Below the pieces are notes generated by a model that did no database searches, was not told the DNA's origin, and saw nothing but the letters and a program-made list of their open reading frames with translations. Below are positions 1-9,400 of a stretch of 64,000 bases of DNA, piece after piece (positions within the stretch are counted from its first letter, which is position 1; each line of letters opens with the position of its first letter). The position numbers and the translations under genes are program-made. Source of the DNA: Amazonocrinis nigriterrae CENA67 (lineage in GTDB: Bacteria; Cyanobacteriota; Cyanobacteriia; Cyanobacteriales; Nostocaceae); NCBI RefSeq assembly GCF_016056305.1, contig NZ_JAECZC010000019.1, positions 1 to 64,000 on the forward strand, read 5' to 3'.

Positions 1-1989
1 GATAGGGGGATGGGGGGATGTTGATATTACTCCCTCATCTTCCCCTGCTCCCCCTGCTCCCCTGCTCCCCTGCTCAAAAGCTCCCCTGCTTTCCCCCAGT
101 CGTCGCGCTAAAGCTTCCAAGGGACGTGCGCCAGGACGCAAACTTTTAATCAACCAAGAATCACTACCAGGCAGTTGTTTACCTAGGCGTAGTTGGGCAA
201 TTAATCCCGCTTGCACAACGGAAGATTTACCACTACCAGAAGCACCCACCACAGCAAGAAATGACTTGTGAGCTAACTGAGCAATCAACTGCTGAGTTAA
301 GGATTCTCTACCGTAGAAATACTGAGCATCTTCTTCATTAAAAGCTTTTAATCCACGGTAGGGGCAAATTCTTAAATCCAACGCTGCTGTTTTGTGACTG
401 CGTACACCAGCGATCGCAGGTATGATTTCAATTACTCCTTGTGTACCTGATAGCCAACTATAAAGTGGTGGAGATAGCAGAATTTGTGTTTGTGCTGCTA
501 AGTAGACTTGTAATTGACTAATCCAAGCAGCTACTGATAAGCCATCAGGTTGACAGCCAGCTTTCAAAGTGTTAATCAAAGCTTGGGCAAATAGTTCTGG
601 ATTGTCTTTTGCAAAAGCTGCGGCGATAATACACTGTCCTTTTTCGGAGCCTAGTTGCAAATCTTCAACCCATTCTTGTAGAGGCGTACAGCTGTACGCC
701 CCTACTTGCGCCCCTACAGGACAATCTAAGATAATAATCTGTTGGGTAATCTGAGAACGGCGTAACTGTTGTCTTAACCAAGAACGACTCAGCCAGATAT
801 CATCTAACAAAACTAATGCCGCTTCTCCAGATGGAGTTTCTTCAAGCCGTCCGCGCAGATATAACAATACTGTTGCTGGTTCTTCAGGATTGTGTCGTAG
901 TGGTTGACTAGCAACACGCAGACATTGTTTGATAGTTTCGCGGATTTCTCTAGCGGTCGTGGTTCCAGAGCGGGGTAAATATTCCAACTCAAATACACCT
1001 GCACCAGCCAAAACTTTACTGAAATCTAGTGCTGTTTGAGAGTTGCTAATTCCCTCTATTACTAATGCTGTTCTGGGAGGGAGTGATTGAGCGATCGCAG
1101 GTATTGCACCTAAAATTAATTCTCCAATTCCTTCTACAATTCGTTTAGGGGTTTGGAGTGGATATTCACTATAGAGTTGGATATCACCTTTACCTCTTTT
1201 TTGTTGATTAATTAATCGTAATTGTTGATTGGTTTTATCAATATATTGTAGTGTTTGGTGATAAACATAGCGATAAAGTCCATCAGCAGAAATTACACCT
1301 TGAGTATCTGCGGCGTCACCACGTAACCCCCGCATCAAATAATAAGTAAATACCCCATGTCCCAATTCAGGAAACTCCCAAGATTGCTGGTCTGTATCGC
1401 AGGAAAGCAAAGCATAAAAACCTTTGCTTTTAGCAGCGCGTTGTTGCAATACTTCTACTAATTGCGGTGTGGGATTTAATAAATCTCCAGAACTTCTTAG
1501 GGTCATTCCACCACTATGACAAGCATCCAGCCAAACTAATTGATTTTGTACCCCACTATTACCCAGGAGTTGCAATAATTCCTTGACAGCTAAACCTGTA
1601 TTTTGCAAATTATCTTTCTGGGTATCTGCTAAACACAAAAATGCTTGCTGAGTACTTGGCTGAAGCATTCCATGTCCAGAAAAATAAAATAGAATTGTGT
1701 CTGATGGTTGAGCAGCATTAGTTATTTGTTGTAAATTATTACGAACAGTATCTAGAAGTGGTAATTGATCTGCAAAATCGTGAAAAATTTTGATTTCTTT
1801 TTGTGTAAATAGCTCTTGTGTTGCGCTTGTTAAGGCTTCTGCTAATACCTGACAATCAACTGCTGAGTAACGTAGACAAGGAAGTTGCTCATTTAGGTAT
1901 TGATTCACACCCACTAGTAGTAACCAAAGTTTGGGGCTAATTGTTGGTTGAGTTTGAGTTGATTGACTGGTAGCAAGACCGCGTGGCAT
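1..1989 (-). CDS. Caspase-family protein with P-loop NTPase (nSTAND-like) domain, partial
   Basis: The frame is open from an ATG at 1989 to the left window edge, so the C-terminus is missing. The N-terminal third is a caspase/metacaspase-like (peptidase C14) domain. It has the catalytic His in SGHG (residue 106) and the catalytic Cys in DACHSGG (residue 157). A Walker A motif, GASGSGKSS, lies at about residues 582-590 and is typical of the STAND-type NTPase that follows the caspase domain in cyanobacterial proteins; WD40 or other repeats often come next but would be outside the window. Such proteins are proposed signalling or conflict-system proteases, but no substrate can be named. The last visible codons run through a low-complexity tract of repeated CTGCTCCC-type units (about 30-90). 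Alternative: a caspase-WD40 protein of unknown role. Confidence 0.85.
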   Translation of the reverse strand, partial: MPRGLATSQSTQTQPTISPKLWLLLVGVNQYLNEQLPCLRYSAVDCQVLAEALTSATQELFTQKEIKIFHDFADQLPLLDTVRNNLQQITNAAQPSDTILFYFSGHGMLQPSTQQAFLCLADTQKDNLQNTGLAVKELLQLLGNSGVQNQLVWLDACHSGGMTLRSSGDLLNPTPQLVEVLQQRAAKSKGFYALLSCDTDQQSWEFPELGHGVFTYYLMRGLRGDAADTQGVISADGLYRYVYHQTLQYIDKTNQQLRLINQQKRGKGDIQLYSEYPLQTPKRIVEGIGELILGAIPAIAQSLPPRTALVIEGISNSQTALDFSKVLAGAGVFELEYLPRSGTTTAREIRETIKQCLRVASQPLRHNPEEPATVLLYLRGRLEETPSGEAALVLLDDIWLSRSWLRQQLRRSQITQQIIILDCPVGAQVGAYSCTPLQEWVEDLQLGSEKGQCIIAAAFAKDNPELFAQALINTLKAGCQPDGLSVAAWISQLQVYLAAQTQILLSPPLYSWLSGTQGVIEIIPAIAGVRSHKTAALDLRICPYRGLKAFNEEDAQYFYGRESLTQQLIAQLAHKSFLAVVGASGSGKSSVVQAGLIAQLRLGKQLPGSDSWLIKSLRPGARPLEALARRLGESRGAFEQGSRGAGGAGEDEGVISTSPHPPI

Positions 1990-2285
1990 TTTATTTAAGG
2001 TTATTCAGGAGACTTATCTTGAAAAGTTGACATAATTCATTATGTTTATTGGTTTGCTTTTATGCGCTAAATATCAATAAAATTATATTTTTATTAAATA
2101 ATCGGTATTTTTGATTGTAAAAGATAATTAAATTTTATATTGTAGTGACGTGACACAGCTAAAATAGAGTATAAAATCTACCTGTTGTGGTGTGGGTATC
2201 TTACCGCAACGGACGGGCGAGACGCCCATCCTACAAGAAAATCTTAATTTACCAATATTAAAGCGACGCGAGGAGAATTAAATAT

Positions 2286-2525
2286 ATGTTAGGTTTCGAC
2301 CGCATTACATTTGACCCACGCATTATGGCTGGGCAAGCTTGTATTCGTGGGATGCGAGTTCCGGTTTCATTAATTTTGAATTTGGTCGCCAACGACAAAA
2401 CTGTCGCTGAAATCATAGAAGATTATCCATATTTGGAACCAGAAGATATTCAGCAATCATTGATGTATGCAGCATGGTTGGCACGAGAACAAGTTTTTCC
2501 CATAGTTGGTGAGCAAGCCGGATGA
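2286..2525 (+). CDS. DUF433 antitoxin-like protein
   Basis: This is a 79-residue protein of the DUF433 family. It shows the characteristic opening FDRITFDPRIMAGQACIRG and the helical stretch VAEIIEDYPYLEPEDIQQSL. DUF433 proteins are small winged-helix antitoxins that usually precede a DUF5615 PIN-like toxin, and one follows here: the stop codon overlaps the ATG of the next frame (ATGA at 2522-2525), implying translational coupling. A purine-rich GAGGAG lies at about 2270-2275, upstream of the start. The partner toxin frame is broken, so this antitoxin may be an orphan. Confidence 0.85.
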   Translation: MLGFDRITFDPRIMAGQACIRGMRVPVSLILNLVANDKTVAEIIEDYPYLEPEDIQQSLMYAAWLAREQVFPIVGEQAG

Positions 2526-2884
2526 AATTTTTAGCAGATATGGGCATCTCACCACGTACTGTAAATTAGCTAAAGACTGCTGGTTATGATGCAGTACATT
2601 TGGTTGATGAAGGTCTAGAAAGATTAGCTGATGATCAAATTTTATTGAAAGCTCGGTTTGAAGGGCGAATTTTATTAACAGTAGATTTGGATTTTGGTTA
2701 CTTATTAGCAGTAAGTGGAGCCACATTACCAAGTGTAATTCTGTTTAGATTGGGGAATGAAAGTTACGAAATCATCAATGGACGTTTAGCCGAAGTTTTG
2801 AATCGGTTTGAGCCAGATTTAATAGCAGGTGCGATTATCTCTGTCAGTGATCGCGATTTTCTAGTAAGACAATTGCTAATATAA
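2522..2884 (+). pseudogene. DUF5615 PIN-like toxin interrupted by an in-frame stop
   Basis: Reading from the ATG that overlaps the DUF433 stop gives MKFLADMGISPRTVN, then TAG at 2567-2569, then LKTAGYDAVHLVDEGLERLA and a normal DUF5615 body to 2884. The family pattern is visible on both sides of the stop: an acidic residue near position 6, DAVH, ADDQIL and LTVDLDFG. One base change (for example CAG to TAG) explains the interruption. Restarting at the ATG at 2600 would give a 94-residue protein lacking the first strand and its acidic residue, so loss of toxin activity is likely. Alternatives are stop-codon readthrough or a sequencing error. Confidence 0.8.
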
Positions 2885-3244
2885 GAGCAAGCAACAAGTA
2901 AGAAACATCGGCTCTCTTAAATTTGTAGTTGGCGCAATGTAAGCGTTAAGAGTGCCAATGCTGCTCCCCTTTCTTGCCCGGTTGAAGCAGGGGAGAACGT
3001 ATTATCTATAGTTCAAGAATGGGGAAACATCCTCAAGCCCGACAAGAATGGCAAAACTTCTTAAATCTCAAAAAGGAAAATGCCTTCACTGCAGATTGAT
3101 GTTTAAATTAGTACTTAAAAATTACTTTATAAATGAACTTTAAGTTCTGATTAATCTAGAAGCAATTCATGAATTGCCTCTACAAATATCGCATTTTCAT
3201 CATTGCAAGCGATCGCCTAAGTTCAACTTCTAGATTATTAATTT
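2885..3244. other. Intergenic stretch without a recognisable gene
   Basis: This 360-bp region separates the broken toxin from the convergent Uma2 gene. A 26-codon open frame at 3019-3099 (MGKHPQARQEWQNFLNL...) has no recognisable family and could be the remnant of a larger gene. No terminator or RNA was recognised. Confidence 0.4.
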
Positions 3245-4054
3245 TTATAAACTATCGGGATCAATATTCAATTCCCGTAGTTTTGCTGCTAAACGTTCGG
3301 CGCGTTGCTTTTCTTGTTCGGCGCGTTGTGCTTCTTGTTCGGCGCGTTGTGCTTCTTGTTCGGCGCGTTGTGCTTCTTGTTCGGCGCGTTGTGCTTCTTG
3401 TTCGGCGCGTTGTGCTTCTTGTTCGGCGCGTTGTGCTTCTTGTTCGGCGCGTTGCGCTTCCCATTCTGCCATTTGTTCAGGTGTAGGAATTAGAGTTCCT
3501 TCCGCAGTAAAATAGCGCAACTGATTTTCATGAACACCCAGATACAAACTTAGTTGCTGACTCCACAATAATCCTTGGGGATTAGCTTCTATAGATTCAT
3601 ATCTACCACCCATTAAGATAAACCCAGCAAATTCTAAATTCTTGGGATCAAACCAAAAATATTCTGGGGTGCGAAAGATATCTTGATAAATTTGTTTTTT
3701 TAAGCCTTTGTCTATTGCTGCTGTTGAAGGAGAAAGCAGTTCTATAATCAAATTTGGATATTTACCGTCTTCTTCCCAAACAACCCAACTGTCACGGTGT
3801 TTGTGTTCAGTATCTAACACCACAAAAAAATCTGGGCCTCGGAAGTCTTCTGACTTGCGCTGGCGCGGACTATAATTAATGGTAAGATTACCACCAACAA
3901 AAAAATTGTTAACTTTGTTGTGGTCTCGCCACCACCACTCCAGGCATTTGATCAACAGCAGCATTTGCTGCAAATGTAAAGATGTTTCCAATGGCGGTTC
4001 GTCACTATATAGATCCCCTTGAGGAAATATTACATCATCTTTGGCGACGGACAT
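3245..4054 (-). CDS. Uma2-family (DUF820) putative endonuclease with C-terminal heptad-like repeats
   Basis: This is a 269-residue protein. The first ~190 residues match the Uma2/DUF820 fold (PD-(D/E)xK nuclease superfamily) that is hugely expanded in cyanobacteria. Visible motifs are GPDFFVVLDTEHK and NLIIELLSPSTAAIDKGLKKQIYQ, giving the D...E-x-x core. After residue ~190 comes a charged helix of seven EAQRAEQ units plus one EKQRAER unit, encoded by 21-bp DNA repeats and likely to form a coiled coil; the end is LAAKLRELNIDPDSL. Uma2 proteins often carry such tails. The biological role is not established. Confidence 0.85.
   Translation of the reverse strand: MSVAKDDVIFPQGDLYSDEPPLETSLHLQQMLLLIKCLEWWWRDHNKVNNFFVGGNLTINYSPRQRKSEDFRGPDFFVVLDTEHKHRDSWVVWEEDGKYPNLIIELLSPSTAAIDKGLKKQIYQDIFRTPEYFWFDPKNLEFAGFILMGGRYESIEANPQGLLWSQQLSLYLGVHENQLRYFTAEGTLIPTPEQMAEWEAQRAEQEAQRAEQEAQRAEQEAQRAEQEAQRAEQEAQRAEQEAQRAEQEKQRAERLAAKLRELNIDPDSL
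3299..3467. repeat. 21-bp tandem repeat inside the Uma2 gene
   Basis: GCGCGTTG recurs eight times at exactly 21-bp spacing (3300, 3321, 3342, 3363, 3384, 3405, 3426, 3447). Six units also share TGCTTCTTGTTCG. The unit length preserves frame, so copy number can change without disrupting the protein. Confidence 0.95.
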
Positions 4055-4111
4055 GGCTACAAGTTTGAGTTTTATATAAGTCTAGCGTAGCAGTTGGAAT
4101 AAGAGCCTAGT

Positions 4112-4900
4112 TTATGTACAAAACTGAAACATAAACTTTTCCGTAACAGTGCATAGATGTTCATTTAAATGAGATAATGTTAGCTGAGCGATCGCTTCTG
4201 GTACACCACCATAAAAAGCTTGAGCAATAGCACCTGTCATACAAGCAATGGTGTCACTGTCACCGCCAATTGACACTGCATTGCGGATAGCATCTTCAAA
4301 ATCGGTAGATTCTAGAAAGGCGATGATTGCCTGGGGTACAGAACCTTGACAGCTAGAATCATATTGGTAGGTAGGTCGGATTTGGTTGAGGGTTTGCCTC
4401 AAGTCATAGCCAAAGGTAGCCTGAATATAGGACTTAATACCAACTTTATCCTCGCCTAGACGTGCTAAAAAAATGGCTGCTGCTATTGCTTGAGCGCCCT
4501 TGATGCCTTCAGGATGGCTATGGGTAACTTCTGCACTACGCTGGGCTTCCCGTAACACAGTATCTAAATCATTGAAGGCAAAGCCAATGGGACTGACTCG
4601 CATGGCTGCACCGTTACCATAACTTTTGTATGGTTCGTTGCTGTTAGATTTTGCCCATTCTCTAAAGTTACGCCCGTAACCAGCATAAGCATAACGACGG
4701 TAATACCACTGGAATTGCTCAGTGTATTTACTAGTGTACACGAATTTATTAGCGTTCAAAATCACATCTGCGACTGCGACCGTCAGCACTGTGTCATCAG
4801 TGAAGCGACATTCTCTGTTGAACAGAGGGAAATCCTTTATTTTGAAATTTTTTCCCTCATATACCGAACCAATTATGTCACCTGCGATCGCTCCAAGCAT
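4112..4900 (-). CDS. ADP-ribosylglycohydrolase family protein
   Basis: This is a 262-residue protein of the ADP-ribosylglycohydrolase (DraG/ARH) family, which removes ADP-ribose from proteins or related adducts using two metal ions. The N-terminus MLGAIAGDIIGSVYEG and the metal-binding FTDDTVLTVAVAD (from about residue 32) are diagnostic. The second metal motif, GGDSDTIACMTGAIAQAFYG, lies at about residues 208-227. Length is normal and nothing appears missing. The next gene on the same strand (FdhF-like) ends only 22 bp upstream, so the two may be co-transcribed. No nitrogenase genes are nearby, so a DraG-specific role is not supported. Confidence 0.9.
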   Translation of the reverse strand: MLGAIAGDIIGSVYEGKNFKIKDFPLFNRECRFTDDTVLTVAVADVILNANKFVYTSKYTEQFQWYYRRYAYAGYGRNFREWAKSNSNEPYKSYGNGAAMRVSPIGFAFNDLDTVLREAQRSAEVTHSHPEGIKGAQAIAAAIFLARLGEDKVGIKSYIQATFGYDLRQTLNQIRPTYQYDSSCQGSVPQAIIAFLESTDFEDAIRNAVSIGGDSDTIACMTGAIAQAFYGGVPEAIAQLTLSHLNEHLCTVTEKFMFQFCT

Positions 4901-4922
4901 ACTTATCTTCTGACTGTAATAT

Positions 4923-7145
4923 TTATTGTTTTTCTAGGCGTACTACTGCGTTATAATCTGGGACACCTTCAAGCGATCGCTTCGTTTTATCTAATAGTAC
5001 ATTGCCTTCGGGCCAATGTATCTGCAAATTTCCTGATTGAATTGGTGCAATATATACTTGTCCCTTAAACTCGCCCAACTCATTCTTCAGAATTACCGCA
5101 TCTCCATCTTTTAACCCCAAACTTGCTGCATCAGAGGGATTGATCAACACCGCCTCGCGCACAGCCCCAGTAATTGCATCTTTGCGTTCCTGCACCATAC
5201 TATTAAACTGTTTACCTCGGCGCGTTGCTACTAAAAAACAATTCTCTGGTAATTCTGTTTGCGGTGGTGACAGTGGAGTAAAGTGTGCTTTCCCGTCGGG
5301 TGTGGGGAAGTTCCAGCCAAAGCATAAATGTGACCCGCCATACTGAAACTGATCTCCTGCTTGCTGTAAGTGTTGAATACCAGCGTATTGCGGGACGACT
5401 TGGGCAATTTCTTGGCGGATGGCGGCTGTATCAGCAAAAGTCAAGTTATCTGCTAAATCTGGTCGCACCCGCCTTGCCAATTCCAGAAATACTTCCCACT
5501 CTGGACGTGCTTCTCCAATACGGGGCCCTGGAATTTCCGGACTAAAAATTACTCGCCGTTCGGTGTTCGTTTCTGTCACCCCTCCCGGTATTTCGTAGCG
5601 AGTAGTCGCAGGTAACAGCACCACTGTATCAGCAGGTTCCACCAACATTTGACTGGAAAGGACAATATCTATATGTACCCGCAACGGTATATTTTTTAAA
5701 GCATCTTCTACATAATCTGGTTCTGGGAGAACTTCGAGGAAATTCCCACCTACAGAGAATAATACATCTAAGTTTCCTTGATATGCTGCATCAATCATTT
5801 CTGGAGCAATTAAACCCTTAGTTGCAGGGACTTCAAAACCCCAAAGTTTACTTAACTGGGCAGCATTTTCTGAGTTGATAGGCTTACCACCAGGAAAGAC
5901 GGTGGCATAACATCCCATCTCTGCACCACCTTGTACCCCAGAGTGACCGCGAATTGGCATTAAACCGCAGCCTTCACGACCAACAAAACCTTTGGTAAGA
6001 GCTAGATTGATGATACTGCGGACATTATCTTCGCCACACTCATGTTGAGTAATTCCCATACTCCAGACAAATACAGCTTTGCTGGCTTCGCCGACCATTT
6101 TGGCAAAGGCGTACATTTCATCGCGGGATGCACCAGAAAGCCGTTCTAATTCTTCCCAAGATTGGTTTTCTAGTAATGCCTTGAGTTCTGCAAAGCCAGT
6201 GGTGTAGCGATCGATAAATGACTGGTCTACCCAGTCGTTAGCAATCATATGCTTAATCGTACCATTCAAAAATGCCATATCTCCACCCATGTTTACCAAA
6301 AAGAAGTCTTCGGCAAACTTGGTACCAAAAAGGGCACTTTCTACAATTGAGGGCACCCAATACCGTTCCATTCCTGGCTCACGGTAAGTATTAATCACTA
6401 CAATCTTCGTGTCAGCTTTTTTAGCATAGTGGAGATACTTAACGGTGACAGGCTGATTGTTAGCAACATTAGAGCCGATGAACACCAACAAATCAGTACC
6501 AATCCAGTCTTTATAAGAACAAGTAGTAGCGGCTGCACCAAGGGAACTCTTTAGCCCCGCTGTGCTAGGAGAATGGCAAATACGGGCAGCATTATCAATA
6601 TTATTGCATCCGATTGCCCGCACAGCTTTTTGGGTAGCGTAGTAAGTTTCGTTGACAGTGCCGCGACTGGTAACATAGAAACTGAGGCGGTCTGGTGTAG
6701 TAGCGCGGATACGACTAGCAATTACCTCTAAAGCCTGATCCCAGCTAACACGGCGAAAACCTTTTTCTCCTCGTTGACGCATCATCGGATAGGGAAGCCT
6801 TCCCAAGTCCCGTAATTGGGCGCTTTTGTGCTTTTGCAACCCAGAGACATCTTCTAGCAAAACAGGGTCAAAAGCTGGCATAGTATTCATCCGCAACAAC
6901 CGCAGCCGGACATTGCACAGATGGATGCCATCTAACGTCCAATCTTTCATCCCAGTAGTTCCCAACGCGCAACCGTCGCATACACCTTGATTTAGGATGT
7001 TCCACGCATAAGGCAGTTGGTCGCGGGACAACCAGATAGCCCGAATAACTTCCCAATAGTTATTCGGGTACTGTTCGCCAATGCCAAAGGGCTTCCAGCT
7101 TGCCCAGTGCTGAGGAGTCCAATTATTCTTGGGTTTCGGTAACAT
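4923..7145 (-). CDS. FdhF/YdeP-family molybdopterin oxidoreductase
   Basis: This is a 740-residue protein of the molybdopterin-dependent oxidoreductase superfamily, FdhF/YdeP branch. The N-terminal GVCDGCALGTTGMKDWTLDG (cysteines 56 and 59, with C77 following) is typical of that branch. The body contains the bis-MGD domain, with RICHSPSTAG (C190) where the Mo/W ligand is expected and GSNVANNQPVT later on. The C-terminal domain has the VLINPSDAASLGLKDGDAV type motif. YdeP-like enzymes are annotated as formate dehydrogenase-like but their substrate is generally unproven. It starts at ATG 7145, with a long non-coding region upstream. A fragment of an oxalate/formate-type transporter lies 0.9 kb upstream, which may be meaningful. 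Confidence 0.88.
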   Translation of the reverse strand: MLPKPKNNWTPQHWASWKPFGIGEQYPNNYWEVIRAIWLSRDQLPYAWNILNQGVCDGCALGTTGMKDWTLDGIHLCNVRLRLLRMNTMPAFDPVLLEDVSGLQKHKSAQLRDLGRLPYPMMRQRGEKGFRRVSWDQALEVIASRIRATTPDRLSFYVTSRGTVNETYYATQKAVRAIGCNNIDNAARICHSPSTAGLKSSLGAAATTCSYKDWIGTDLLVFIGSNVANNQPVTVKYLHYAKKADTKIVVINTYREPGMERYWVPSIVESALFGTKFAEDFFLVNMGGDMAFLNGTIKHMIANDWVDQSFIDRYTTGFAELKALLENQSWEELERLSGASRDEMYAFAKMVGEASKAVFVWSMGITQHECGEDNVRSIINLALTKGFVGREGCGLMPIRGHSGVQGGAEMGCYATVFPGGKPINSENAAQLSKLWGFEVPATKGLIAPEMIDAAYQGNLDVLFSVGGNFLEVLPEPDYVEDALKNIPLRVHIDIVLSSQMLVEPADTVVLLPATTRYEIPGGVTETNTERRVIFSPEIPGPRIGEARPEWEVFLELARRVRPDLADNLTFADTAAIRQEIAQVVPQYAGIQHLQQAGDQFQYGGSHLCFGWNFPTPDGKAHFTPLSPPQTELPENCFLVATRRGKQFNSMVQERKDAITGAVREAVLINPSDAASLGLKDGDAVILKNELGEFKGQVYIAPIQSGNLQIHWPEGNVLLDKTKRSLEGVPDYNAVVRLEKQ

Positions 7146-8027
7146 AATGATATGTGGAAATGATTAGACCACCACTCTAAGGCTATCGTTTTGAGTAGAA
7201 ATTTAGTAGTAAATTAATAGGAAATTCGTAGTCAAACTATAAACTATTTTAAATTTAACTTAATCTTTTTTTAAACGAAACTTTTCCCTGTGAAAATCTA
7301 CCACACAGACCTAAAAAGCTTGTATTGAAAGCAATACAGCCTTTTGCTTTATTACTTGTATCACGGCTCAATAGCAAAATGCTTGAACTTCACGTTTTTG
7401 GTAAAAAGCCTTATGCTGCTACCTCGCTTACATAATCTCTACATTTGTAGACAAGGTAGCAGCCTGGGATAGCGAAGCGCTGAGCGCAATTTCTAGGCAA
7501 GCCAACCAAAGCGCAATACGGTTCAGTTAAGGTCAAAACTATTTGTAAAAGTCAATTTTTTTTAACGAACCGCTAAGGACGCCAAGGACACAAAGAGAAG
7601 AAAGAAATGCTTAATTGAACTGTATTGAACCAAAGCGTCAACCCTGGCCCTTTTGTTAGTAGACCCGCAGAAGTTTAGCCAAATGATTGCAATTCCCCCG
7701 GATTGTATGGAATGGATGGGGTGACGTTGGGGTTGTGCGATCGCTAGCAATCAAGAGTGGGGCATCGCTAACTCTAGTCAGGAACTGCGATCGCCTCACC
7801 GCCAAGTTTTGCTGAAAAACTGGTGCTGATGTGGCATTTTCTCACAATTAAAATGCTGTGAAAAAAAAGATTAGGGTTAAATTTAACAGAAAATATAAAC
7901 AGATATTTCTATTTAGTAAAAGATAAATAATTGTTCATAAATGCTGGGTTCAAGGCTGAATAAGATACAGCAAGTATTTCATTAAAGACTTTAGATTTCT
8001 TTAAGCTTAACCACTTTCAATCTGCCG
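7146..8027. other. Long intergenic region containing one MITE-like element
   Basis: This 880-bp stretch lies between divergent genes. It holds the promoter side of the FdhF-like gene, HIP1 sites and a short element with terminal inverted repeats (7514-7627, listed separately). No further gene was recognised. Confidence 0.5.
7514..7627. repeat. MITE-like element, family D (CAATACGGTTCAGTTAAG ends)
   Basis: The left end CAATACGGTTCAGTTAAG (7514-7531) and right end CTTAATTGAACTGTATTG (7610-7627) are inverted repeats matching at 16 of 18 positions. A related element lies at 38296-38456, sharing the ends and the AACC / GAAGAAATGCTTAA interior. There is no coding capacity. Confidence 0.75.
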
Positions 8028-8402
8028 ATGACGAAACTTATTGGCATTACTCAATCAGCACCAACAGATTGGAACTTGCCAACTCTGGGGTGGATATTTT
8101 TTAGTGCGATCGCCTTTGTCGGAATTTCTGCGGCTGTATTTGGTAAATGGGTGGAAAAACAAGGCCCGCGCAAAGCGATGTTTGTTGCAGCGCTGTGCTT
8201 TAGCGGTGGCTTCTTCATTTCTGCGATGGGAGTATATTTACATCAAATTGTGCTGGTTTATCTTGGTTACGGTGTATTGGGCGGGATTGGGTTAGGTATT
8301 GGCTACATCTGTTTGGTATCAACGTTAATCAAGTGGTTTCCTGACCGTCCAGGGATGGCAACAGGGATGGCAATTATGGGATTTGGTGGCAGTGTATCTT
8401 AG
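8028..8402 (+). pseudogene. Internal fragment of an oxalate/formate-antiporter-type MFS transporter
   Basis: These 124 residues match the interior of the first half of an MFS transporter of the OFA type. Visible are GWIFFSAIAFVGISAAVFGKWVE, the loop motif GPRKAMFVAALCF and WFPDRPGMATGMAIMGFGG. Full-length family members are about 400-450 residues. Here the first membrane helix is absent and the frame stops straight after FGGSVS, where the sequence switches to an unrelated convergent gene. It therefore looks like a deletion relic. Its start codon has no clear ribosome-binding site. Confidence 0.8.
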
Positions 8403-8713
8403 GGTACTGACTTTTTCAGCTTATCTAAACTTTCAAGCCTGTTTCGATTTACCCAACGATTGATAACTTCTTTGTTGGGTCTGTACACCTTGATTTGTAC
8501 TTGCTTTGAGCCTAGCTTGACTATTTCGGCAGGAATTCTTTGAACATCGGCAGAATCTGCACGAGGCTTGTAAAGCCAAGTGACTTTTTGTCCAACTTCA
8601 AAGTAGTCAGCATTGCTAATCAAGTCAGGAGGTCTTTCTGCCCAAGATGGGCAGGCAATTACTAAGTTGACTAAAAACATTAAGACCACTAGAACAATTT
8701 GGAAAAGTTTCAT
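8399..8713 (-). CDS. Small secreted protein of unknown function
   Basis: The frame is open from 8752, but the ATG at 8713 begins a clean signal peptide (MKLFQIVLVVLMFLVNLVIA, with likely cleavage after SWA), so this start is preferred. The mature ~80 residues (ERPPDLISNADYFEVGQKVTWLY...) look like a small beta-rich domain; no family was recognised. Its 3' end overlaps the end of the MFS fragment by 4 bp in convergent orientation. Confidence 0.6.
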   Translation of the reverse strand: MKLFQIVLVVLMFLVNLVIACPSWAERPPDLISNADYFEVGQKVTWLYKPRADSADVQRIPAEIVKLGSKQVQIKVYRPNKEVINRWVNRNRLESLDKLKKSVP

Positions 8714-8752
8714 GAATACTACACCTGTCTTGGTCTGACTTTTATCGACCAA

Positions 8753-9400
8753 TCAGCTTCTCAACAATTTTGTTATTGTCTACATTTGGTTGGTCAAGGG
8801 TAAAAGTTGCTCGTCGGAAGTTTCTTGAAGGAATTTACTATTAGTTTGGACGTGGAGTCCTGGCAATACACTTACTGTAACGTCTGAAAAACGATAGAAG
8901 CAAATATTCTTTATTTTTAAAACAATAAAAAAAAATAATGAATAAGTCTAAATCAGTATCCGAAGAAGAAAAGATGCAATTTTGACCATTAAAGCGATAC
9001 CCTGAGACTATATAGCAGGGTTAGATAGGCGATCGCATGGTCAAAACTGGTGCAAACTCTTGGTATATTTTTCTTGTAAACCAGCACTAATGTCATCTCT
9101 TCATGATTTCTTGAATGAAATCATGTGATTTATACTGTTGCATCAACAGTTTAAGTGCTTGATGCTATATTAAGTTACTTAAAAATAAAGCCTACACGGG
9201 CACGAAAAAGGTGATTTTTAGTCTATTTATGATGAAGGGTGTGATTCACAACTTTATCAAAAACGATTTCAGAAAGTAGGAGAAAATGAATTTACCCCCG
9301 GAAAGTGAAGAACTTTTTGGGTAAAGTTACCACTAATTCTTCAAACGGGGGTAAAATTTTTTTCTACAAAGACCAAATATATCAAGGAGGAAAATGAATC
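8753..9400. other. Intergenic region with a long imperfect hairpin
   Basis: This 650-bp AT-rich region is upstream of the ribbon-helix-helix gene. It contains a strong inverted repeat at 9291-9355 (listed separately). No gene was recognised. Confidence 0.5.
9291..9355. promoter_or_regulatory. Long hairpin upstream of the ribbon-helix-helix gene
   Basis: TTTACCCCCG (9291-9300) pairs perfectly with CGGGGGTAAA (9346-9355). Inside, TGAAGAA pairs with TTCTTCA, giving about 17 pairs with a small asymmetric bulge. It ends 46 bp before the ATG of the RHH gene and could be an operator, a leader structure or a mobile-element remnant. Confidence 0.55.

Noticed and set aside
3169-3493. Repetitive open frames on both strands over the Uma2 tail
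   Set aside because: They are alternative frames of the 21-bp tandem repeat; the Uma2 frame has recognisable domain homology.
4112-4900. Nitrogenase-regulating DraG
   Set aside because: The family is right, but no nif or draT gene is near, so only the general ADP-ribosylglycohydrolase call is supported.
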